Below are positions 1-8,771 of a stretch of DNA of 64,000 bases, one piece after another. Source of the DNA: Flavobacterium endoglycinae (lineage in GTDB: Bacteria; Bacteroidota; Bacteroidia; Flavobacteriales; Flavobacteriaceae). The position numbers and the translations under genes are program-made. The stretch covers positions 4,761,001 through 4,825,000 of the forward strand of contig NZ_CP071448.1 of the NCBI RefSeq assembly GCF_017352115.1, given 5' to 3'. The notes under the pieces are model-generated. The model saw only the letters and a list, made by a program, of their open reading frames with translations. It was not told the DNA's origin and made no database searches. Within the stretch, counting starts at the first letter, position 1; every line of letters begins with the position of its first letter.

Positions 1-1010
1 ACTCTCCGTATAGTATGGCTGTCAATCAGTTTAATTACTGGACAGGAAGAGGATTACCAGCAAGCAAAGCCATCATTGGTGTTCCGTTTTACGGATACGG
101 TTTTGGAGCTTCAGCCAATCAAGGAATTTCATATGCGAATATCGTAGCGCAATATCCAGGAGCTGAAAACCAAGACCAAGTTGGAAATACAATTTACTAC
201 AACGGAATCCCAACGATCAAACAAAAAACAACTTTTGCGATTCAAAATGCTGGAGGAGTAATGATCTGGGAATTATCTCAAGATGCAACAGGTTCAAAAT
301 CATTGCTAACTGCAATCAATCAAGTAATTACTGGAAGTAACCCTCCAACGGGAACAGGAACTTTAATTCAGGCTGAAAACTACAATACTATGAGTGGTGT
401 TCAAACTGAACCAACAACTGATACAGGAGGAGGATTAAATGTGGGATACTGCGATACAGGAGACTGGATGGCATATTACAATATCAATTTCCCAACTTCA
501 GGATCTTATGTAATTGAATACCGCGTGGCAAGTGCTGTTACAGGTGGAAGATTATCATCTGATTTAAATGCAGGAACAATCCAGCTTGGAAATGTAAATG
601 TACCCAATACTGGCGGATGGCAGAACTGGCAAACGATTACACAAACTGTAAATGTAAATGCTGGAACTTACAATTTCGGGATATATGTTCAAAATACAGG
701 TTTTAATTTAAACTGGTTCAGAATCACGAAATCAGGAGCTGCTTTGGCTGCGAAATCGGCTTCAGCTGCAACACAAGATTCGATTCCAAGTTTAACAGTA
801 TATCCAAATCCAACTGAAAGCCAGCTTTTCTTCAGCGCAGAAGTTTCAGGAGGAAATGTAAATATTATTGATACTGAAGGCGGAGCAACAGTTTCTTCAC
901 AAACAGTAAACAACAACAGCATTGATGTTTCCAGCCTTAAGAAAGGGATTTACCTAATCTCAGTAGAAAAAAACGGAATAAAAACAGTAAGACGTTTTAT
1001 TAAAAAATAA
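1..1010 (+). CDS. GH18 chitinase, 3' part (cut by window start), with CBM6 and T9SS sorting domain
   Basis: The frame is open from base 3, so the ATG at 15 is internal and the gene begins outside the window. The first ~100 visible residues match the end of a GH18 barrel (AIIGVPFYGYGF, then GGVMIWELSQDA with its barrel-end Trp). The catalytic DxxDxDxE motif would lie upstream and is not visible. A CBM6 module follows (bases ~360-735; LIQAENYNTMSG, DTGDWMAYYNINF, NLNWFRI). The last ~75 residues form a type A T9SS C-terminal domain (VYPNPTESQLF to GIYLISVEKNG and RFIKK). The product is therefore expected to be secreted by the Por/T9SS system and to cleave chitin or related beta-1,4-GlcNAc polymers. 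The CBM6 and tail closely resemble those of the next gene. Confidence 0.85.
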   Translation, partial: SPYSMAVNQFNYWTGRGLPASKAIIGVPFYGYGFGASANQGISYANIVAQYPGAENQDQVGNTIYYNGIPTIKQKTTFAIQNAGGVMIWELSQDATGSKSLLTAINQVITGSNPPTGTGTLIQAENYNTMSGVQTEPTTDTGGGLNVGYCDTGDWMAYYNINFPTSGSYVIEYRVASAVTGGRLSSDLNAGTIQLGNVNVPNTGGWQNWQTITQTVNVNAGTYNFGIYVQNTGFNLNWFRITKSGAALAAKSASAATQDSIPSLTVYPNPTESQLFFSAEVSGGNVNIIDTEGGATVSSQTVNNNSIDVSSLKKGIYLISVEKNGIKTVRRFIKK

Positions 1011-1018
1011 ATTTTTCA

Positions 1019-1058
1019 AAAAGTATTATTCTGCTGCAGAGCAGAATAATGCTTTTTA
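1019..1058 (+). terminator. Rho-independent terminator after the chitinase gene
   Basis: An 11-bp perfect stem (1025-1035 with 1040-1050, loop GCAG) begins 14 bases after the stop codon and is followed by GCTTTTTATTT. Wobble and A-T pairs extend the stem outward. Confidence 0.8.
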
Positions 1059-1226
1059 TTTCTCATTAAAATTTAATGCATAGAAGTATACATCTGAAAA
1101 TCAAAAGAGTTGGTTTTCACAGATCACTATTGCTTTTTTTTAAACAAAAGAAAAGCGGTTTAAGTGTTAAAAAAATGAATGTGACTTATGCGTTACAATT
1201 CTAAGTATTCCCTAAACCCCAATTAT

Positions 1227-4082
1227 ATGAAAAACAATTACAGATTTAGTTTAAGCGTGCTTGCATTTTTGATTTTTGGAAGTTTTGCTTTTGCACAGAC
1301 CTCTTTAGGATCGAGTAAAACATTTATGAATAGTTTGAAAAAAGAACTGGGAAAAAATGCCACTTCAAAAGGAACAGAAAAAAGTATTCTGCTTCAAGCT
1401 GAAAAAACAAGTTTCAATGGAAAAATTAATTACAAAGAATCAAATGAATCAAGCGAATTTTTGATTGGAGAAATTAAAAGCATTCCTGAATCTTCTTTTT
1501 ACATTAAAGTAAAAGACAAATCTCTGGAAGGTCATATTCTTCTAAAAAAAACAAAAGAAGCCTACAAATATTTCTCTGATGCAAAAGGAAATGCTTTTGT
1601 AGAAAAAGTAGATATCAATACTTTGGTTTGTATTGATTATAAAAACCTACCCACAAAAGATAATACCGCGAGTAAAACAACCGCAGCGGCAGCAATCGCT
1701 CCAGCTTTACTGGATTTACAAAGTTTACCAGGTGCAGCAGGTTGTGTGATGCTGGATTTTGACGGCTATTATATGCCAGCAGGAAATCTTTGGAACAACG
1801 GAAATGCAATCAATGCAGCTCCATCAGGAATGACTGATGCAGCCGTCCAACAGCATTGGGAAGTAGTTTCAGAAGATTATCGCCCTTTTAACGTAAATGT
1901 TACCACAAACGAAGCCGTTTTCAATTCATATCCTAAAAACAGAAGAATGCGTGTTGTAATTACACCAACCAATACTGCCGCTCCGGGTGCAGGAGGTGTA
2001 GCCTATATTGGTTCTTTTAACTGGGATAATGATGTGCCATGCTGGGTATTTATTACCTCTGGAAAATCAGGTGGTGATGCATCTTCGCACGAAGTTGGAC
2101 ATACTTTTGATCTTGGACACGACGGACGTACAAGCCCAGCCGAAGATTATTTCTTAGGTTTAGACGGAACTTCTTGGGCGCCAATTATGGGTGCTGGATA
2201 TTACAGACCAGTAGTACAATGGAGTAAAGGCGAATACAACAATGCCAACAACAAACAAGATGATGTAGCGATTATAGCCAGTGCCAAATTTGGAGTAGGA
2301 TATCGCGGTGATGATTATGGAAACACTATTGCTTCAGCGGCAAATTTAGATTATAATGGAAGCGGACAAATCAATCAAAAAAACGGAATTATTTCCAGTG
2401 AAGCTGATTATGATTTTTTCACTTTTACAACAGGAGGAGGAAATGTTTCTATAAACGCAAACACAGTAAGCCGTGATGGAAATCTGCATTTATTAATCAG
2501 ATTATACAATTCTTCTGGTGCAGAAATGGGAACGTATTGGAATTCTGATCCGTTTGCTTTAAATGCGTCTATGAATGTTAATCTTCCAGCAGGCAGATAT
2601 TATATTGGAGTTGATGGAACTGGAGCAGGAAATGCCGGAAGCGGGGGTTATTCGGCTTATGGTTCTATTGGTAGTTATTCAATTACTGGAACAATTCCAC
2701 CGGGAGGAAATGTTAGTTCATCGACAGATGTAATTACGGTTTATAAAGATTGTAACTACACAGGTTTCTCAGGCGGATTAACCATTGGAGATTACAATTT
2801 AGCTCGTTTAAATTCATTAGGCGTTTTAAATGATGATATTTCTTCTTTAAAAATCACTCAAGGATATCAAGCGATTTTATATATGGATGATAACTTTACA
2901 GGAACTTCAACTGTCATCAACTCTGATAATTCATGTTTAAACACCACTTGGAATGATAAAGTAAGTTCAATTAGAGTTATTGCTAACGGAACGGCCACTT
3001 TGGGAAACCAGACTTTCTTTTTGCAAAACCGAAACAGCGGTTTATATATGGATGTTTGGAATTCAAGTCTGTCAAACGGAGCTGGAATCAACCAAGGTGC
3101 TTTAAATTCTGGAAACAACCAGAAATTTACGTTTACGCATTTAGGAGACGGAATGTATAAAATTATTGCCAACCACAGCGGCCAGTCTATGGATGTAAAT
3201 AATTTTAATAAAGCAAATGGCGCAAGAGTTGAACAATATCCGTATAACGGAACTACAAATCAGCAGTTTATTCTAGTTTCTACAGGAGACGGTTTCTATA
3301 AAATTGTAGCCCGTCACAGCGGAAGAATTGTTGAGGTTGCCAATGCAAGTACAGCTTCTGGCGCAATTGTACAGCAATGGGACAACAACAACCAAACTTG
3401 CGGACAATGGAAACTGATTGCTACAACAACATCTCAAACATCAACTTTAATTCAGGCTGAAGACTACTCTGCAATGAGCGGTATTCAGGTTGAAGCCACG
3501 ACAGACACCGGCGGAGGTTCGAATGTTGGTTATACCGAAACTGGTGACTGGCTGGCTTATAATAACATTAATTTCCCAACAACAGGTTCTTATTTAATCG
3601 AATACCGAGTGGCAAGTGCCGTAACTGGAGGAAGATTATCTTCTGATTTAAATGCTGGAGCAATTATTTTAGGAAATGTTGATATTCCAAACACAGGCGG
3701 ATGGCAGAACTGGCAGACGGTTACACAAACGGTAAACGTAAATGCGGGAACATACAATTTCGGAATCTATATTCAGAATACCGGAATGAACATCAACTGG
3801 ATTAGAATTACGAAAATTGGAAATGCAGCACCAGCAGCAGCAATTGATGAAACAGATAACATTGCTTTAAATGTATATCCAAATCCGGTGGCAGATGTAT
3901 TATCATTTACAACCAACATTATAGGAGGAAAAATCAATATTATTGACTCGCAAGGAGCAGTTATTGGATCTCAAAAAGTAAATGATAACACTTTGAACGT
4001 TTCGAATTTAAAACAAGGAATTTATTTTATTGTTTTAGAAAAAGATGGAAAACAAACCATAAAACGTTTCATTAAAAAATAA
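1227..4082 (+). CDS. Secreted metzincin-type zinc metalloprotease with PPC, crystallin-like, ricin-type, CBM6 and T9SS domains
   Basis: The ATG at 1227 is preferred over the in-frame ATG at 1188 because it directly precedes a signal peptide (MKNNYRFSLSVLAFLIFGSF, cut after FAQ). Residues ~30-150 look like a propeptide. The protease domain carries HEVGHTFDLGH (H288, E289, H292, H298) and a downstream Met-turn IMG (M321), the metzincin pattern. In order there follow a pre-peptidase C-terminal domain (~370-485), a beta/gamma-crystallin-like segment (~500-590; DDNFTG, WNDKVSSI), a ricin-type beta-trefoil (~590-735; repeated QQF/QKF), a CBM6 (~740-867) and a type A T9SS tail (~880-951). The product is probably an extracellular protease tethered to glycans or glycoproteins. 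The exact peptidase family is unresolved. Confidence 0.82.
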   Translation: MKNNYRFSLSVLAFLIFGSFAFAQTSLGSSKTFMNSLKKELGKNATSKGTEKSILLQAEKTSFNGKINYKESNESSEFLIGEIKSIPESSFYIKVKDKSLEGHILLKKTKEAYKYFSDAKGNAFVEKVDINTLVCIDYKNLPTKDNTASKTTAAAAIAPALLDLQSLPGAAGCVMLDFDGYYMPAGNLWNNGNAINAAPSGMTDAAVQQHWEVVSEDYRPFNVNVTTNEAVFNSYPKNRRMRVVITPTNTAAPGAGGVAYIGSFNWDNDVPCWVFITSGKSGGDASSHEVGHTFDLGHDGRTSPAEDYFLGLDGTSWAPIMGAGYYRPVVQWSKGEYNNANNKQDDVAIIASAKFGVGYRGDDYGNTIASAANLDYNGSGQINQKNGIISSEADYDFFTFTTGGGNVSINANTVSRDGNLHLLIRLYNSSGAEMGTYWNSDPFALNASMNVNLPAGRYYIGVDGTGAGNAGSGGYSAYGSIGSYSITGTIPPGGNVSSSTDVITVYKDCNYTGFSGGLTIGDYNLARLNSLGVLNDDISSLKITQGYQAILYMDDNFTGTSTVINSDNSCLNTTWNDKVSSIRVIANGTATLGNQTFFLQNRNSGLYMDVWNSSLSNGAGINQGALNSGNNQKFTFTHLGDGMYKIIANHSGQSMDVNNFNKANGARVEQYPYNGTTNQQFILVSTGDGFYKIVARHSGRIVEVANASTASGAIVQQWDNNNQTCGQWKLIATTTSQTSTLIQAEDYSAMSGIQVEATTDTGGGSNVGYTETGDWLAYNNINFPTTGSYLIEYRVASAVTGGRLSSDLNAGAIILGNVDIPNTGGWQNWQTVTQTVNVNAGTYNFGIYIQNTGMNINWIRITKIGNAAPAAAIDETDNIALNVYPNPVADVLSFTTNIIGGKINIIDSQGAVIGSQKVNDNTLNVSNLKQGIYFIVLEKDGKQTIKRFIKK

Positions 4083-4139
4083 TTTTAACCGAGTTGCCAT
4101 ACTGGTTTAATCATTACATTTTTTGGTTTTAATGTAATG

Positions 4140-4170
4140 AAAAGGCTGTCAGAAATGACAGCCTTTTTAA
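4140..4170 (+). terminator. Rho-independent terminator after the metalloprotease gene
   Basis: An 11-bp stem, AAAGGCTGTCA (4141-4151) with TGACAGCCTTT (4156-4166), closes a GAAA loop and ends in a T run. Confidence 0.85.
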
Positions 4171-4190
4171 ATTTGTTAGAAATAGATATA

Positions 4191-4533
4191 GTCCCTACGG
4201 GACAATCTATATGACGATATATTTATCTACCGATATTTAATTCCTAGCGGAATTACCTCGTTTAAACGTTGGTAGAAAACAGATTTAATTCCTAACGAAA
4301 TTACCTCGCTAGAGGTTAAGAATTGGTAGAAAACAGATTTAATTCCTAACGAAATTACCTCATTAGAGGTTAAACAGTGGTAGAAAACCAATATTTAATT
4401 CCTAACAGAATTACCTCGTTAGGCTAAACGTTGGTATAAAACCGATATTTAATTCCTAAAAGAATTACCTCGTTAGAGGTTAAATATCGGTAGAATATGG
4501 AATACACCAGCAACATCATTGTCCCGTAGGGAC
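4191..4533. repeat. Intergenic array of five ~54-bp repeats bracketed by inverted 13-mers
   Basis: Five imperfect units share the core TTAATTCCTA..GAATTACCTCG..GGTAGAAAAC. The cores start at 4237, 4285, 4339, 4395 and 4449 (spacings 48, 54, 56 and 54). The array is bracketed by GTCCCTACGGGAC (4191-4203) and its exact reverse complement GTCCCGTAGGGAC (4521-4533). No reading frame is conserved between units. This fits non-coding repeats of the kind scattered through flavobacterial intergenic DNA. It fills most of the gap between the protease and phosphoesterase genes. Confidence 0.85.
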
Positions 4534-4681
4534 TGCGTATTTTTCAATTATAATAAAAATTACAAAACATTATTATTCCATAACAATAGGATAAACTCAT
4601 TTTAGCTATAAATCAATAAACTTGCTGCGTATTAAAAGCTTCCGTACTTTTAATAATTCCATTTTGTTAAAGTTGCTGCTT

Positions 4682-6613
4682 ATGTATTCAAGATTTACTT
4701 TCCTAAATATTTGCATTTTTTTTATTTTTTTTAATATCAAAATTTCAGCACAGAAAACCCCGAATCTAGAAGGAGTTCAGGTTGCTTTTTTATCAGATGT
4801 ACACCTTCAGGATTTGTTTGGTACGTTTTCTGATAATGATTTTAAAGGTGTTTTAAATACCAAAACCAGAAAATATACGTTAATAAGAACGATGGCCTCG
4901 CAGTTACATTCGACGAGAATTTTCAATGAAAATTATTTTGCCTTCATCGCAGCACTTGAAGATATTGCCAAAAGAAAGATAAAATATGTGGCACTTCCGG
5001 GTGATTATACAGATGACGGACAGCCGATACACGTGCGAGGATTGAAGAAAATATTAGATCAATATCAGAAAAAATATAATATTGAGTTTTTTATAACCAC
5101 CGGAAATCACGATCCGGTTGGACCATTTGCTCAAGAATCGGGAAAAGAAGATTTCTTAGGTAAAGAAGGAAAGAGCCAGCCCATTTTTAGCAAAGACGGC
5201 ATGTATAAGCCTAACATGAATATCGAACAGCCAGTTGTCATAACAGCCGATATTGCTAAAATGGGTTATTTAGGCATAACTGATAACCTTAAAAATTTTG
5301 GTTTTTATCCCAATAAAAAATACAAGTTCTGGGCAACTCCATTTACCACTTACAACAGCCAGAACTACAATTATAAAAAAGCAGTCGAAGGTTCTCTTTT
5401 AAAAAACAGAGTTTACGAAGTAGAACCCGGATATGAAGTTCCAGATGTAAGCTATGTGGTAGAACCTATTGACGGACTTTGGTTAATGGCTATCGACGGA
5501 AATGTATATATTCCAAAGAAAAATGCTGCCGATCCTAAAGATTCAAAAAGTTATTCTGAAGCCAGTACAGGATATAATAATGTACTTTCCAACAAAAAAC
5601 ATCTTATAAAATGGGTTCAGGATATTTCGGCGGAAGCCAAACTTCAAGGTAAAACTTTAGTAGCGTTCAGTCATTTTCCTATGATTGATTTTAATGATGG
5701 TGCTTCCGCAGAAATTAAAGAATTATTAGGACCGAATAAATGGCAGTTAAACCGCGTTCCCGTTGAAGAAGTAGCGCAAGTTTTTGCCGATGCCGGATTG
5801 AAAATTCACTTTGGCGGACATATGCATATCAATGATACCGGAGTTCGCACAACAGGAAAAGGAAATACATTGGTTAATGTTCAAACGCCTTCGCTTGCAG
5901 CGTATATTCCAGCCTATAAATTACTGACGATTCAAAAGGACAATCGTATAGACATTCAAACCATTACAATAAATGACGTTTCAGGATTTGACGAACTTTT
6001 TGATTTGTATAAAATGGAATATCAATTTCTGCAGAGCCAGAACGATAAAGACATTTGGAATATTGATATCTTAAAAACCAAAAGCTATCACGATTTTACC
6101 GATTTTCATTTAAAAGAATTGGTACGTCTTCGCTTTCTAAAAGACGATTGGCCTTCTGCATTTAAAGATTTTATCTTGAATGTTTCTGCCAAAGATTTAT
6201 TGATTCTAGCCAACATGAATTCTGATAAAGATTTTGATTTTATACTGAAAAATAAAACACAGTTTCAAAAAGAATGGAATGAAGCTGAAGCAAAATCGGT
6301 AGAAATTTTAACACAGAACAATCTTAAAAAAGAAGATTTCAACTGGACAGGAAATGATCTTTTAATTGATTTTTACCGTTTTAGAAGCGCGGATGAATTG
6401 GCTCTTGCCGATGTTGGAACTCAAAGAGCAAAAGAATATAAAGTCCTTTCTAATTTGTTTTTAGAAGGTTCTAAATCGGATTTTTTAAAAGATACACCTC
6501 TGCAAAAACAGATAAAATTATTTTTCGTAATCTTCAATAAATTCATGCACGAAGTTCCTGCAGATCATTTTTCGGTCGATTTGAAAAATGGCGAAGTTAA
6601 GAGTGTTGAATAG
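4682..6613 (+). CDS. Secreted calcineurin-like metallophosphoesterase with long C-terminal extension
   Basis: The ATG at 4682 is chosen over an upstream in-frame TTG at 4622 because it opens directly onto a signal peptide (hydrophobic residues ~7-20, cut near SAQ at ~24). The metallophosphoesterase motifs are complete and in order: SDVHLQD (D39, H41), LPGDYTDDG, TGNHD, SHFP and FGGHMH. It should hydrolyse phosphomono- or diesters using a di-metal centre in the periplasm or outside the cell. Roughly 200 residues after the GHxH motif (from ~435 on) form a mostly helical extension without recognisable motifs. That layout resembles the catalytic-plus-helical architecture of the Listeria phosphodiesterase Lmo2642. 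The substrate cannot be deduced. The gene converges on a PI-PLC-like gene. Confidence 0.82.
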   Translation: MYSRFTFLNICIFFIFFNIKISAQKTPNLEGVQVAFLSDVHLQDLFGTFSDNDFKGVLNTKTRKYTLIRTMASQLHSTRIFNENYFAFIAALEDIAKRKIKYVALPGDYTDDGQPIHVRGLKKILDQYQKKYNIEFFITTGNHDPVGPFAQESGKEDFLGKEGKSQPIFSKDGMYKPNMNIEQPVVITADIAKMGYLGITDNLKNFGFYPNKKYKFWATPFTTYNSQNYNYKKAVEGSLLKNRVYEVEPGYEVPDVSYVVEPIDGLWLMAIDGNVYIPKKNAADPKDSKSYSEASTGYNNVLSNKKHLIKWVQDISAEAKLQGKTLVAFSHFPMIDFNDGASAEIKELLGPNKWQLNRVPVEEVAQVFADAGLKIHFGGHMHINDTGVRTTGKGNTLVNVQTPSLAAYIPAYKLLTIQKDNRIDIQTITINDVSGFDELFDLYKMEYQFLQSQNDKDIWNIDILKTKSYHDFTDFHLKELVRLRFLKDDWPSAFKDFILNVSAKDLLILANMNSDKDFDFILKNKTQFQKEWNEAEAKSVEILTQNNLKKEDFNWTGNDLLIDFYRFRSADELALADVGTQRAKEYKVLSNLFLEGSKSDFLKDTPLQKQIKLFFVIFNKFMHEVPADHFSVDLKNGEVKSVE

Positions 6614-6659
6614 TTTTTCAGTCTCGGTTTTCAGTTTTTTAAACCGTCATATGGTTATT

Positions 6660-6790
6660 TTTAACCGCAAATTACGCTAAGATTTACGCAAAGCACGCCA
6701 AGTTTTATATTCTTTACGACTCTGCGTCTTTGCGAGAATATTAAAAATAAGTCCGCAAAGCTTAATCAATCTAGCTTTGCGGACTTTGCG
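6660..6790. repeat. Intergenic CGCAAAG repeats with 12-bp perfect dyad, possible two-way terminator
   Basis: Between two convergent genes lies a cluster of flavobacterial CGCAAAG/CTTTGCG words. It ends in a perfect 12-bp stem, GTCCGCAAAGCT (6751-6762) with AGCTTTGCGGAC (6773-6784), around a 10-base loop. There is no strong T run, so a terminator role is only inferred from position. Confidence 0.55.
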
Positions 6791-6839
6791 TTTATGAACC
6801 AAACTAAGCTAAAAATTTTAGCGTACTTTGGGTTAAAAT

Positions 6840-7898
6840 TTACGGTACATTTACAGGATTTGTTCTAACATAACTTCCATCATCGTATTTAATCTGATAA
6901 GGAGAATTAAAAAAAGTACTTGGCAGATAATAATCAGTTGTAATAACCTGCGCACCTGATTTTTTAGCGGCTTCAAAACGCGAATAATCATTTGCACGCG
7001 CTTCTTTGGTATCAGAATCGGCTCTGGTTCTAATTAGATATCCTTTTTTTACCAAATCTACAATTTGTGGATCTTCTGAATTATTTCTGAAAAGCCAGGC
7101 TGCTTCCGGTTTTCCCGGTTCAGCATTTATAAAAACGGCGCGTCCTTTAAGAGACGGATGATTTAATGCGTACAAATCTCTTTTTGCGCCGTTGTTATCT
7201 AATAGAAATAAAAATTTTCCTTTGGCATTTTTCAGCGTAGGCCAGTTGTTGTTTAATACCGCTTCTTCAAGCGTTTTGTATTTGCCGCGAACCATGTCGG
7301 GAGTAATTAATTTGTCTTTTCCTAGATTTTTACGGATTACTTTATCCATTTCGTCAAAAACAGCAGCAGTGTAATCTTCAGGTTTTGTTCCGAAGAAATT
7401 CGCATCTCCGTCTTTTGGTTCGAGCGTAATAAAAACCGGAACGTGATCAGGATTAGCATCCGACCATTTTTTCAATTCCTGAAGACAAATTTCGAAAGTA
7501 TAACACGAAGTTCTAAAATCAATGTCCGGCATGTGAAAAACTTTAAAACCCGGTTTTTTCATTAGTCCGTTCGGGTCGTAAGCTTCTTCAGATTTAGCAA
7601 TGTCCAAACCTTTTGGATGAGCGTATTTTCCACCTTTTGCATCAGCGAAAATATCTATTTCTAAATTGCGTAATCCTTTGTTTAATTGATCTGTAATACT
7701 AATATGTGTGTATTGCAAACCTTTTAGCGAACGCGTAGTATCTCTCGCTTGAATAAGATTGTATAAATCCGTTTCAATGGCATGGCGGTAGCTGTTGTGT
7801 GAACCAATAACCTGTATTTGGTTGATTTTTAGATTGTCATTTTGTGCGTGGCCCAATTGTATCCCTGCAAAAAACAATGCAAACAAAATTTGTTTCAT
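6840..7898 (-). CDS. PI-PLC-like phosphodiesterase (PI-PLC-C1 type), secreted
   Basis: The 352-residue product begins with a signal peptide (MKQILFALFFAGIQLGHAQ). IQVIGSHNSYRHA places the expected first catalytic His at H34. LEIDIFAD supplies acidic metal ligands, and YAHPKG and VFHMPDIDF provide further His. FITLEPKDGD and the late IRTRADSDT and AQVITTDYYLP match the end of a PLC-type TIM barrel. The pattern fits the Ca2+-dependent phosphoinositide phospholipase C-like family (PI-PLC-C1) rather than GlpQ. It should cleave a phosphodiester in the periplasm or outside the cell; whether inositol lipids are the real substrate is unknown. It is divergent from the FecI-like gene and convergent with the metallophosphoesterase, which suggests a shared phosphoester theme. 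Confidence 0.78.
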   Translation of the reverse strand: MKQILFALFFAGIQLGHAQNDNLKINQIQVIGSHNSYRHAIETDLYNLIQARDTTRSLKGLQYTHISITDQLNKGLRNLEIDIFADAKGGKYAHPKGLDIAKSEEAYDPNGLMKKPGFKVFHMPDIDFRTSCYTFEICLQELKKWSDANPDHVPVFITLEPKDGDANFFGTKPEDYTAAVFDEMDKVIRKNLGKDKLITPDMVRGKYKTLEEAVLNNNWPTLKNAKGKFLFLLDNNGAKRDLYALNHPSLKGRAVFINAEPGKPEAAWLFRNNSEDPQIVDLVKKGYLIRTRADSDTKEARANDYSRFEAAKKSGAQVITTDYYLPSTFFNSPYQIKYDDGSYVRTNPVNVP

Positions 7899-8163
7899 AA
7901 TTTTAATGAAATTAGAATGAGTGAATTAAGGGACGCAGCAAAAGAAAATTGCTTTTTTTGAGTATTACTAAAGTAAAATTGTGATTTAATTTTTGTGTTA
8001 GCTAAACGAAAAGAAATCGCAAAACTATTATCATGTCGGCTTCAAAATAGTAGTATTTCTACATCAAAAACATTTATTTTTTAATCGAAAGATAACTTTG
8101 AGGCAAAAAGCATTGGTGTTACATTTTATTATTTTACATCTTATAATGTGACCAATTTTAGCA
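7899..8163. other. Divergent intergenic region with no recognised element
   Basis: About 265 AT-rich bases separate the PI-PLC-like and sigma factor genes. Promoters for both must lie here, but no clean TAnnTTTG box, dyad or repeat was seen. Confidence 0.4.
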
Positions 8164-8688
8164 ATGAAGAATCCTGAAATTTTCGAAAAAACGTATACAG
8201 AATACTGGCAGAAACTCAATGCCTTTTCCTATACCATGACTCAGGATAAAGATTTGGCGCAGAATATTGTTCAGGATGTTTTTATCGATTTATGGGAACG
8301 AAAAGACGATTTAAATATTAATGCCATCGAACCTTATTTGTTTCGTGCGGTGAAAAATCAAATTTTCAAGCATTACCAGAATAATCGTTTCGATAAGACG
8401 ATTATGGAAGACAAATTCGAAGACTATATAATTGATAATTTTTCGTCTATCGATCCTGAAGTAATGGATTTATTATATTCCTTATTAGACCAGCTTCCCG
8501 AAAAAAGAAAAGAGGTTTTGCTTATGTATAAATTTCAAGATATGTCAATTGATCAGATTGCAGACGAACTTGGAATTTCAAAACAAACCGTAAAAAATCA
8601 AATTTCATCGGCTTTAAAACAATTGCGCGAAGGCTTGAAAGACCTTGCCTGGCTGGCTCCAATTATTATTTTTCGACAAAACTTTTAA
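8164..8688 (+). CDS. ECF (FecI-type) RNA polymerase sigma factor
   Basis: The 174-residue product shows region 2 (AQNIVQDVFIDLWERKDDL, then EPYLFRAVKNQIFKHYQN) and region 4 (LPEKRKEVLLMYKFQDMS, IADELGISKQTVKNQIS) of extracytoplasmic-function sigma factors, at typical length. It heads the order sigma factor, FecR, SusC with STN domain, SusD. By the known FecIR/SusCD mechanism it would be released when the receptor binds its ligand and would switch on transcription of the susCD pair downstream. Confidence 0.92.
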   Translation: MKNPEIFEKTYTEYWQKLNAFSYTMTQDKDLAQNIVQDVFIDLWERKDDLNINAIEPYLFRAVKNQIFKHYQNNRFDKTIMEDKFEDYIIDNFSSIDPEVMDLLYSLLDQLPEKRKEVLLMYKFQDMSIDQIADELGISKQTVKNQISSALKQLREGLKDLAWLAPIIIFRQNF

Positions 8689-8771
8689 GATAACGCTCTG
8701 TTAATGTTTTCATAATATTTCTGGATAGTACGATTTTAAACTTTCGGTACTTATAGATAACAATATGTATT

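Noticed and set aside
689-922. Minus-strand frame inside the chitinase gene
   Set aside because: It lies opposite a clearly coding frame, has no homology features and no promoter; a shadow frame.
1188-1226. Upstream in-frame ATG of the metalloprotease gene
   Set aside because: It would add 13 polar residues before an otherwise standard signal peptide; the ATG at 1227 fits better.
4191-4533. CRISPR array
   Set aside because: Units are imperfect, spacing varies (48-56), no unique spacers alternate with fixed repeats, and no cas genes are present.
4622-4681. TTG start for the metallophosphoesterase gene
   Set aside because: It adds a Leu/Ser/Phe-rich leader before a normal signal peptide; the ATG at 4682 is simpler.
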